DNA of 5,008 nt from an uncultured Collinsella sp. (GTDB taxonomy: Bacteria > Actinomycetota > Coriobacteriia > Coriobacteriales > Coriobacteriaceae). Below are positions 1 through 5,008 of the stretch, one piece after another. The stretch spans positions 1 through 5,008 of the forward strand of contig URZN01000124.1 in NCBI GenBank assembly GCA_900552345.1, given 5' to 3'. Below the pieces are notes generated by a model. That model was not told where the DNA came from. It made no database searches and worked only from the letters and a program-made list of their open reading frames with translations. Position 1 is the first letter of the stretch. Each line of letters starts with the position of its first letter. Made by a program: the position numbers and the translations under genes.

Positions 1-39
1 ACCGGTGGACGGCACCGAGCCGTCAGTGAGATTGAAGAA
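1..39 (+). other. 3' tail of an unidentified upstream transcription unit
   Basis: The terminator that follows on this strand implies a plus-strand transcript entering from the left. One frame (codons from position 3) closes with TGA at 27-29, about ten bases before the terminator stem, so it could be the C-terminus of an upstream protein ending in Ser-Arg-Gln. Only eight codons are visible, too few to identify it. A small perfect hairpin, GACGGC (8-13) and GCCGTC (19-24) around a five-base loop, lies here, so the end of a structured RNA is also possible. Confidence 0.25.
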
Positions 40-69
40 GGGGGAGGCCTCGCGGTCTCCCCCTTTTTT
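40..69 (+). terminator. Intrinsic (Rho-independent) terminator upstream of coaE
   Basis: A ten-base-pair stem pairs 40-49 with 54-63, with one G-T wobble (47 with 56) and a TCGC tetraloop (50-53). Six Ts (64-69) follow immediately. The T tract is on the 3' side of the plus strand, so it ends transcription arriving from the left. It separates the upstream unit from the coaE operon. Confidence 0.9.
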
Positions 70-137
70 GCGTTTAATAGAGAGTCGTAATACAAGAACT
101 CGCCTTCGTTTAGCTTGTCTTACTGTTTGGCTGTATT

Positions 138-168
138 TTGAGTCCTTCTTTTGTATTTGCGCGATAAT
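138..168 (+). promoter_or_regulatory. Weak candidate sigma-70-type promoter for the coaE operon
   Basis: The leader between the terminator and coaE (70-196) is clearly more T-rich than the genes and should hold the operon promoter. The best -10 match is GATAAT at 163-168. The best partnered -35 is TTGAGT at 138-143, with a long 19-base spacer. A start near 175 would leave a 5' leader of about 20 bases containing the ribosome binding site. The spacer is suboptimal and T-rich DNA yields such matches by chance. I see no riboswitch or operator in the stretch. Confidence 0.3.
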
Positions 169-184
169 AACTCCCATTGGCGTT

Positions 185-191
185 AGGGAGG
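185..191 (+). promoter_or_regulatory. Ribosome binding site deciding the coaE start
   Basis: AGGGAGG lies five bases before the ATG at 197. The same frame is open back to a GTG at 5, but that start would translate through the terminator and a T-rich leader and has no comparable site. This Shine-Dalgarno match therefore fixes the start at 197. Confidence 0.85.
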
Positions 192-196
192 ACTTG

Positions 197-838
197 ATGT
201 TTACCGTTTTTGTCTTAGGCAATATTGCTTCGGGTAAATCGACTGCCTGCCGCTATCTCAAATCTCATGGCGCCATGCTTATCGATCTGGATGAGCTTGC
301 CAAATCGCTGTATGTGCCAGGCTCCGATATCGTCAATGCCCTCGCGGAAGAATTCGGTTGGGACATTCTGGACGGGGAGGGCGGCATTCGCCGCAATGTC
401 CTCGCTGCTCGAGCTTTCTCCTCTCCTGATACAGTTGCGCGGCTCAACGACATCGTTCATCCGGTTCTCATCGAACAGCTTTCGCTGAGGATTCTCGATC
501 CTGTTTGCTGTACGGTTTCGTCCCCCCGTTACCCCTTTGCGGTTGTCGAGGTTTCTGCCCCGACTGGTTTTGAGGATGCTTTTGGCCTGGCTGATGAAAT
601 TCTGGTTATCAGCGCTCCTTTAGCAGTTCGTCGCGAGCGTGCCATTCATCGTGGTATGGAGTCCTCTGATTTTGATGCGCGCTCTGCATGCCAACCTGAT
701 GAGGCTTCGCTTTGCAATCTCCCTACGACGGTAATCGATAATGCGGCGGGCGATAACTCGCTCTTTGAACAACTGGACGCATGGCTTGCGCGCCATGGCT
801 TTGGGGACGTAGTGGATAAGGAGGAGCCCGATGCCTAA
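197..838 (+). CDS. coaE: Dephospho-CoA kinase (divergent)
   Basis: This 213-residue cytoplasmic protein has the usual length of CoaE, which uses ATP to phosphorylate the 3'-hydroxyl of dephospho-CoA in the last step of coenzyme A synthesis. Seen directly: a P-loop GNIASGKS at residues 8-15 just after the first strand; DLDELAK at 30-36, where the family has DADxxxR; the family signature LNDIVHP at 83-89; an RRERAIHR lid-like segment at 145-152 with Q166; and the C-terminal VIDN at 179-182. The fold and motif order fit CoaE well. Two sites differ: Ala to Leu and Arg to Lys in the DAD motif. The usual PLLxE segment is also not recognisable, with SAPTGFED at 120-127 in its place. Residues 101-114 (CC, then SSPRYP) look like a local loop insertion. 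The start is set by the AGGGAGG site. The stop overlaps the next gene by eight bases, which suggests translational coupling. A CoaE-like paralogue with another substrate is a less likely alternative. Confidence 0.87.
   Translation: MFTVFVLGNIASGKSTACRYLKSHGAMLIDLDELAKSLYVPGSDIVNALAEEFGWDILDGEGGIRRNVLAARAFSSPDTVARLNDIVHPVLIEQLSLRILDPVCCTVSSPRYPFAVVEVSAPTGFEDAFGLADEILVISAPLAVRRERAIHRGMESSDFDARSACQPDEASLCNLPTTVIDNAAGDNSLFEQLDAWLARHGFGDVVDKEEPDA
818..824 (+). promoter_or_regulatory. Ribosome binding site of the transglycosylase, inside coaE
   Basis: AAGGAGG sits six bases before the ATG at 831, within the last codons of coaE. It supports this start and coupled translation of the two overlapping genes. 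Confidence 0.85.
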
Positions 839-1412
839 GACACGTTTCTTTACGTGGTATCGCGTGGTGCCACTTGCCGTTATGTTCGTCTTCGGCATTA
901 TTTCGCTCGTCTACTCGTATGCACCTGCCGCCTTCTTTAAGCCTTTGTATCCGATTGACTACGAGGCGTACATAAAGCAATCGAGCATTTCGCACAATCT
1001 CGATCCGTATCTGGTGTGTGCTGTCATAAAGTCGGAATCGAATTGGGATCCCGAGGCTGAGTCGAATCAAGGCGCTCAGGGATTGATGCAGCTGATGCCC
1101 GAGACTGCCCAGGATATGATTGCCAAGGGTCTTGTCGATGGTAGCGAGTATTCAGCCGACAACCTTAACGATCCCGTTACGAACATCGAGTTTGGATGTG
1201 CGTACCTTTCGTATCTTTTAACGTTTTTTAACGGGTCGACTGACAGCGCCATTGCCGCCTATAACGCCGGTATGGGCAATGTCGACGGATGGGCGCAGCA
1301 GAGTACGTCGCTTCATAATGCAATCACCTTTCCCGAGACGCAGGCGTATCTGATTCGTGTCAATAATGCCTGGGTTCGCTACAAGACCCTCTATCCCGAT
1401 CGGTTCGTATAG
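831..1412 (+). CDS. Membrane-anchored lytic transglycosylase (SLT domain)
   Basis: This 193-residue protein resembles the catalytic domain of soluble lytic transglycosylase Slt70 (GH23). The family cleaves the MurNAc-GlcNAc bond of peptidoglycan and leaves a 1,6-anhydroMurNAc end. Seen directly: a basic N-terminus (K3, R5, R11) and a single hydrophobic segment at about 12-31 with no clear lipobox, so an uncleaved signal anchor with the domain outside the cell is likely. The SLT motifs then follow in order: VIKSESNWDP with the probable catalytic Glu at 69, GLMQLMPETA at 84-93, AAYNAG at 142-147, and ETQAYLIRV at 169-177. There is no LysM or other wall-binding domain, so this is a minimal enzyme. 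The only two cysteines, C63 and C123, lie in the outer domain. It overlaps coaE by eight bases and precedes uvrB by 51, so it is probably co-transcribed with both. A role in wall turnover or in assembling envelope machinery is inferred from the family. Confidence 0.9.
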   Translation: MPKTRFFTWYRVVPLAVMFVFGIISLVYSYAPAAFFKPLYPIDYEAYIKQSSISHNLDPYLVCAVIKSESNWDPEAESNQGAQGLMQLMPETAQDMIAKGLVDGSEYSADNLNDPVTNIEFGCAYLSYLLTFFNGSTDSAIAAYNAGMGNVDGWAQQSTSLHNAITFPETQAYLIRVNNAWVRYKTLYPDRFV

Positions 1413-1453
1413 GACTATGCCTGCCGCCTGCGTATGCTGCAGATATATGAGTT

Positions 1454-1458
1454 AGGAG
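1454..1458 (+). promoter_or_regulatory. Ribosome binding site deciding the uvrB start
   Basis: AGGAG ends five bases before the ATG at 1464. An in-frame ATG at 1434 has no purine-rich site before it, so 1464 is preferred. The gap between the two genes (1413-1463) shows no terminator and no clear promoter. Confidence 0.8.
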
Positions 1459-1463
1459 TATCC

Positions 1464-3704
1464 ATGGCGGAATTTGAAGTTGAGCGTGTTGGAGGAGAGC
1501 TCAAACGTTTTGGCGTTGTGGGCTCTGAGGTGCCATTTAAGGTCGTGTCTCCATATGAGCCCGCTGGTTCCCAGCCTAAGGCCATTGAGTCGCTTGTGCA
1601 GGGCGTGAGGGACGGAGATCGCTATCAGGTTTTGCTGGGCGTGACTGGTTCGGGTAAGACCTTCACGATGGCTAAGACTATTGAGGCCCTGGGGAAACCG
1701 ACGCTGGTCATGGCTCCCAACAAAACGCTTGCCGCTCAGCTCGCGAGCGAGCTCAAGGAATTCTTCCCTGACAACGCCGTGGTCTATTTTGTGTCGTACT
1801 ACGATTACTATCAACCCGAAGCGTATGTGCCGCAAAGCGATACGTATATCGAGAAAGATTCTTCGATTAACGAAGAGGTCGAGATGCTGCGACATCAGGC
1901 GACCGCATCGCTGCTATCTCGACGCGATGTGATCGTCGTCGCATCGGTCTCGTGTATCTATGGCATTGGCTCTCCCGAGGACTATGCTGGCCTAGCTCCG
2001 AACGTCGACAAGAAGGTGCCGCTCGAGCGCGATGACTTTATCCATGCGCTTATCGATATTCAGTACGATCGCAATGACTATGACCTGGCACGCGGCACTT
2101 TCCGCGTGCGCGGCGATGTCGTCGACGTGTATCCGCCCTATGCCGAGCATCCGTTGCGGTTTGAGTTCTTTGGCGACGAGGTCGAGCTGATTGCCGAGAT
2201 CGACGAGGTCACCGGCGAGATGCTGCGTGAGTACGAGGCCATTCCCGTGTGGCCGGCCTCGCACTACGTGACTGAGAACCCTAAGGTCAAAGCGGCTCTG
2301 AAATCAATCAGCGAAGAGTGCGAGAAACGTGTGGCCGAGCTCAAGGCGACTGATAAGCTGCTCGAGGCACAGCGTCTGCAGCAGCGCACCGACTATGATC
2401 TCGAGATGCTCGAGACCATGGGTTTTTGTAACGGTATCGAGAACTACTCGCGTCATCTGGACGGTCGAAAACCGGGCGAGCCGCCGTTTACCCTGATCGA
2501 TTACTTTCCTAAGGACATGCTCTGCATCATCGATGAGAGCCATGTGACGGTGCCGCAGATCCGCGGCATGCACGAAGGCGACCGCTCGCGTAAGGTGACG
2601 CTGGTGGAGCATGGTTTTCGTCTGCCTTCGGCACTCGATAACCGCCCGCTTCGTTTCGATGAGTTTGAGGCGAGGATTCCCCAGTTCATCTACGTTTCGG
2701 CCACGCCGGGCGACTACGAGCTGCGGGTTAGCCAGAATGACGTTGAGCAGATTATTCGTCCGACCGGTCTGCTCGACCCCAAGATCGATGTGCGTCCTGT
2801 TCGTGGGCAGATTGACGATCTTGAGGACGAGATTCGCGAGCGCGTTGCCCGCAAGGAGCGCGTGCTGGTGACCACGCTCACCAAGCGCATGGCCGAGGAC
2901 CTGACCGATCACCTACTCGACGCTGGCATTAAGGTCAACTACATGCATTCCGATACGGCGACGATGGACCGTGTCGAGATCCTGCGAACGCTGCGCGAGG
3001 GAAAGATCGATGTTCTCGTTGGCATCAACCTGCTCCGCGAGGGTCTAGATCTTCCCGAGGTCTCGCTGGTGGCAATACTCGACGCTGACAAGGAAGGTTT
3101 CTTGCGCAATCGCCGTTCGTTGATTCAGACGATTGGCCGTGCGGCCCGTAATGCCGACGGCGAGGTCATCATGTATGCAGACGTTGTGACCGATTCGATG
3201 AAAGAAGCCATCGAGGAGACGCAACGCCGTCGCGAGATTCAGATGGCATATAACGAAGAGCATGGCATTGTGCCCAAGACGGTTCGCAAGGCCATTAACG
3301 ACATTTCGAGCTTTATTGCCGAGGCCGAAAAGACTGTGGGCTCGAAGGGGCGCTCGAGAGGCGATTCGCTGGGTCACGGTGCGTTCTATACACCCGACGA
3401 AAACGGCGAGGGCGCCGCGCCGGAGACGGTGGCACCCGAGCAGACGCTTGCCGAGCAGCTGGAAGGGCTGCCGCATGACGAGCTCGTGCGGATTGTCGAG
3501 ACCATGGAGGAAGACATGCGTAACGCTTCCGCCGCCATGGACTTTGAGGAGGCGGCACGTCTGCGCGATGCCGTCGTTCAGATTCGGGCGATGCTTGAGG
3601 GCGCATCTGAGGACGAAACGATCGAGCGTTTGCGTTCGCAGGCTCGCAAGGGCTCTACCTTTGCTTCGGGCAGAAAACGCCAGGGTGCACGATTCAGGAA
3701 GTAG
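1464..3704 (+). CDS. uvrB: Excinuclease ABC subunit UvrB
   Basis: UvrB is the damage-verifying DNA helicase-like ATPase of nucleotide excision repair. UvrA loads it onto damaged DNA, and it then recruits UvrC for the two incisions. The 746-residue protein shows the full set of landmarks: Walker A GVTGSGKT at 59-66; the beta-hairpin tyrosines YYDYY at 112-116 that clamp the strand; the DESH Walker B box at 357-360; helicase motif [11 protein letters not shown] at 555-563, with the arginine-finger candidates R559 and R562; and a C-terminal UVR motif at about 673-708 ([11 protein letters not shown] at 692-702) for contact with UvrC. It is longer than the usual 660-700 residues. About 20 extra residues precede the normal N-terminus, a Gly/Glu/Pro-rich linker (about 634-668) precedes the UVR motif, and a basic tail of about 35 residues follows it. 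No critical residue appears lost, so it should be functional. I saw no LexA-type operator directly upstream. It is probably the last gene of the coaE operon and is followed by a strong hairpin. Confidence 0.98.
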   Translation: MAEFEVERVGGELKRFGVVGSEVPFKVVSPYEPAGSQPKAIESLVQGVRDGDRYQVLLGVTGSGKTFTMAKTIEALGKPTLVMAPNKTLAAQLASELKEFFPDNAVVYFVSYYDYYQPEAYVPQSDTYIEKDSSINEEVEMLRHQATASLLSRRDVIVVASVSCIYGIGSPEDYAGLAPNVDKKVPLERDDFIHALIDIQYDRNDYDLARGTFRVRGDVVDVYPPYAEHPLRFEFFGDEVELIAEIDEVTGEMLREYEAIPVWPASHYVTENPKVKAALKSISEECEKRVAELKATDKLLEAQRLQQRTDYDLEMLETMGFCNGIENYSRHLDGRKPGEPPFTLIDYFPKDMLCIIDESHVTVPQIRGMHEGDRSRKVTLVEHGFRLPSALDNRPLRFDEFEARIPQFIYVSATPGDYELRVSQNDVEQIIRPTGLLDPKIDVRPVRGQIDDLEDEIRERVARKERVLVTTLTKRMAEDLTDHLLDAGIKVNYMHSDTATMDRVEILRTLREGKIDVLVGINLLREGLDLPEVSLVAILDADKEGFLRNRRSLIQTIGRAARNADGEVIMYADVVTDSMKEAIEETQRRREIQMAYNEEHGIVPKTVRKAINDISSFIAEAEKTVGSKGRSRGDSLGHGAFYTPDENGEGAAPETVAPEQTLAEQLEGLPHDELVRIVETMEEDMRNASAAMDFEEAARLRDAVVQIRAMLEGASEDETIERLRSQARKGSTFASGRKRQGARFRK

Positions 3705-3707
3705 CGA

Positions 3708-3743
3708 ACAGGCCCCGAGTTCCCTGTGGAGCTCGGGGCCTGT
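3708..3743. terminator. Long hairpin terminator between convergent genes
   Basis: A perfect 12-base-pair stem, ACAGGCCCCGAG (3708-3719) and its complement (3732-3743), continues inward through a T-G wobble and three more pairs to a CTGT tetraloop (3724-3727). The total is about 16 pairs. It begins four bases after the uvrB stop and lies 27 bases beyond the stop of the minus-strand gene, so it probably serves both. Neither flank has a proper T run: TGTCGTTT follows on the plus side, and TTCGCTACTT on the minus side. Confidence 0.8.
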
Positions 3744-3769
3744 GTCGTTTGGACGCGGGAGTTCGTGCG

Positions 3770-5008
3770 CTAGAGGTCTGCTATCAACGCCTCAGCGCAA
3801 CGGATGCCGTCGGTGGCGGCGCTCATGATGCCGCCTGCATATCCTGCTCCCTCGCCGCAAGGGTAGAGGCCTGGGGTCGCCACGGCGTGACACGTGTGAT
3901 CTCGGTTGACGGTGACCGGGGAACTCGAACGCGTCTCCACGCCGGTGAGCACGGCATCGGGGCGGTCGTAGCCCCGCAGCTTTTTCCCGAGCAGGGGAAT
4001 TCCCAGGCGAAGCGACTCGACGATATGCTGCGGTAGTGCCTCGTCAATTGCTGTCCAAGTCACACCGAGCGGATAGGTGGGCTTAACCTTTCCACATGCC
4101 GTGCTGGCGCGTCTAGCAAGGAAATCCCCGACGAGCTGTGCCGGCGCGTTCCAGTTGGAGCCACCCAGACGATAGGCGGCTCGCTCGCAGGCGCGCTGGA
4201 GCTCAATGCCTGCGAGCGGATCATCGCTGGGAAGGTCGTCAGGTGTGACGTTAACGAGTAGGGCGGCATTTGCGTTGCGCCCGTCGCGAGCATTGAGGCT
4301 GGCACCGTTGACGCACAGATGGCCCTGCTCGGAAGAAGCCGCGACAACCTGTCCGCCGGGGCACATGCAAAACGAGAACACGCTGCGGCCGTTGGGGAGA
4401 TGGGCGACAAGCTTGTAGGGGGCTGCTCCGAGTGCCGGGTGCCCCGCCGAAGGGCCATATTGGGCACGGTCGATGTCGCGCTGTGGATGCTCGATGCGCA
4501 CACCCATGGCAAAGGTCTTTTGCGCGAGGGCAACGTTATGCTCCTTGAGAAGCTCGAATACGTCGCGGGCGGAATGGCCGCAGGCGAGAATGAGGTGCTT
4601 TGTGGCGATTGTCTCGCTTGTGGTTTCTTGGGGCGGTTGGACATCGACGCCGGTGATGGCGCCGGATCCATCGGTTCGAATATTGACGAGCTTTGTTCGA
4701 TAGCGGATGGTTCCACCGAGTTGCTCGATGCGCTGAGAAATGTTGGTGACGACGGTGGGGAGGATGTCGGAGCCAATGTGCGGCTTGGCGTCCCACAGGA
4801 TGTCACGAGGTGAGCCCGCTTCGACGAATGTTTCAAGAATCAGCCGATGGGCAGGATTCTTGGTTCCCGTGTTGAGCTTGCCGTCAGAGAAGGTCCCTGC
4901 GCCGCCCAGGCCAAATTGGATATTGCTTTCGGGGTCGAGGATACGCTCCTTAAGAAAGAGATCAATCGCTTGCGAGCGGCGAAGTGCGGGGTCGCCGCGC
5001 TCGATGAG
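3770..5008 (-). CDS. FAD-dependent dehydrogenase, COG2509-like (5' end outside window)
   Basis: The frame is open without a stop from the right edge to TAG at 3770-3772, giving 412 visible residues; the true start lies beyond 5008. An ATG at 4505-4507 is internal, since family motifs continue upstream of it. Residues counted from the edge are as follows. LIERG at 1-5 ends the strand whose Glu normally binds the FAD ribose. FGLGGAGTFSDGKLNTGTK spans 32-50. ACGHSARDVFELL spans 142-154. GVRIEH at 169-174 and CMCPGG at 214-219 follow, and CGEGAGYAGGI at 384-394 is the C-terminal FAD-contact glycine motif. These are hallmarks of the uncharacterised NAD(P)/FAD-dependent oxidoreductases of COG2509, which usually have about 450-540 residues. 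The missing part should carry the GxGxxG dinucleotide motif. The substrate and pathway are unknown, and the protein is presumably cytoplasmic. The gene converges on uvrB and shares the hairpin between them; nothing links it to the repair genes. Confidence 0.9.
   Translation of the reverse strand, partial: LIERGDPALRRSQAIDLFLKERILDPESNIQFGLGGAGTFSDGKLNTGTKNPAHRLILETFVEAGSPRDILWDAKPHIGSDILPTVVTNISQRIEQLGGTIRYRTKLVNIRTDGSGAITGVDVQPPQETTSETIATKHLILACGHSARDVFELLKEHNVALAQKTFAMGVRIEHPQRDIDRAQYGPSAGHPALGAAPYKLVAHLPNGRSVFSFCMCPGGQVVAASSEQGHLCVNGASLNARDGRNANAALLVNVTPDDLPSDDPLAGIELQRACERAAYRLGGSNWNAPAQLVGDFLARRASTACGKVKPTYPLGVTWTAIDEALPQHIVESLRLGIPLLGKKLRGYDRPDAVLTGVETRSSSPVTVNRDHTCHAVATPGLYPCGEGAGYAGGIMSAATDGIRCAEALIADL

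Noticed and set aside
5..196. N-terminal extension of coaE from a GTG at 5
   Set aside because: It would read through a strong terminator and a T-rich leader, matches nothing in the CoaE family, and a good ribosome binding site precedes the ATG at 197.
1181..1193. LexA-like GAAC and GTTT half-sites
   Set aside because: The spacing is five bases rather than four, the second half is imperfect, and the site lies inside the transglycosylase gene.
1419..1431. Direct repeat GCCTGC-C-GCCTGC before uvrB
   Set aside because: Two six-base copies in GC-rich DNA are expected by chance, and no further copies or dyad symmetry support an operator.
1434..1463. Upstream in-frame ATG for uvrB
   Set aside because: No ribosome binding site precedes it, while AGGAG is well spaced before the ATG at 1464.
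3262..3828. Plus-strand open frame of 188 residues overlapping the uvrB 3' end
   Set aside because: It is an Arg-rich shadow of uvrB that continues through the intergenic hairpin, with no ribosome binding site or family features.
4319..4813. Long plus-strand open frame of 164 residues opposite the flavoprotein gene
   Set aside because: The minus strand here encodes clear family motifs in frame throughout, so this is a shadow of that gene. The translated product resembles no known protein.
4060..4836. Second long minus-strand open frame, 258 residues
   Set aside because: It overlaps the flavoprotein gene in another frame and is a Ser/Pro/Arg-rich low-complexity product, typical of an out-of-frame reading.

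Overview
The window looks like ordinary chromosome from a moderately GC-rich Gram-positive bacterium. The gene order and protein sequences fit a Coriobacteriia (Collinsella-like) actinobacterium best. That is inferred from the style of the proteins and from AGGAGG-type ribosome binding sites; no taxonomic marker is present.

Layout. Positions 1-70 hold the tail of an unidentified upstream transcription unit, ending in a strong intrinsic terminator (40-69). A T-rich leader (70-196), with only a weak promoter candidate, precedes three plus-strand genes. These are a dephospho-CoA kinase (coaE, 197-838), a small membrane-anchored SLT-type lytic transglycosylase (831-1412, overlapping coaE by 8 bases), and the excinuclease subunit UvrB (uvrB, 1464-3704). 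The overlap, the 51-base second gap and the absence of internal terminators suggest one operon. A long hairpin (3708-3743) closes it. On the minus strand, converging on uvrB, a FAD-dependent dehydrogenase of the uncharacterised COG2509 type reads from beyond the right edge to 3770. Its 5' part lies outside the window.

How the genes relate. CoaE makes the last step of coenzyme A synthesis, the transglycosylase cuts peptidoglycan outside the membrane, and UvrB verifies damage in nucleotide excision repair. They share no obvious pathway, so the cluster is probably co-transcribed housekeeping. No mobile element, CRISPR array, tRNA or rRNA was seen, and I found no convincing novel system. The points most worth a second look are the altered substrate-site motif of CoaE, the N- and C-terminal additions of UvrB, the paired cysteines of the transglycosylase, and the uncharacterised flavoprotein, whose frame runs well upstream of its first in-window ATG-initiated stretch.
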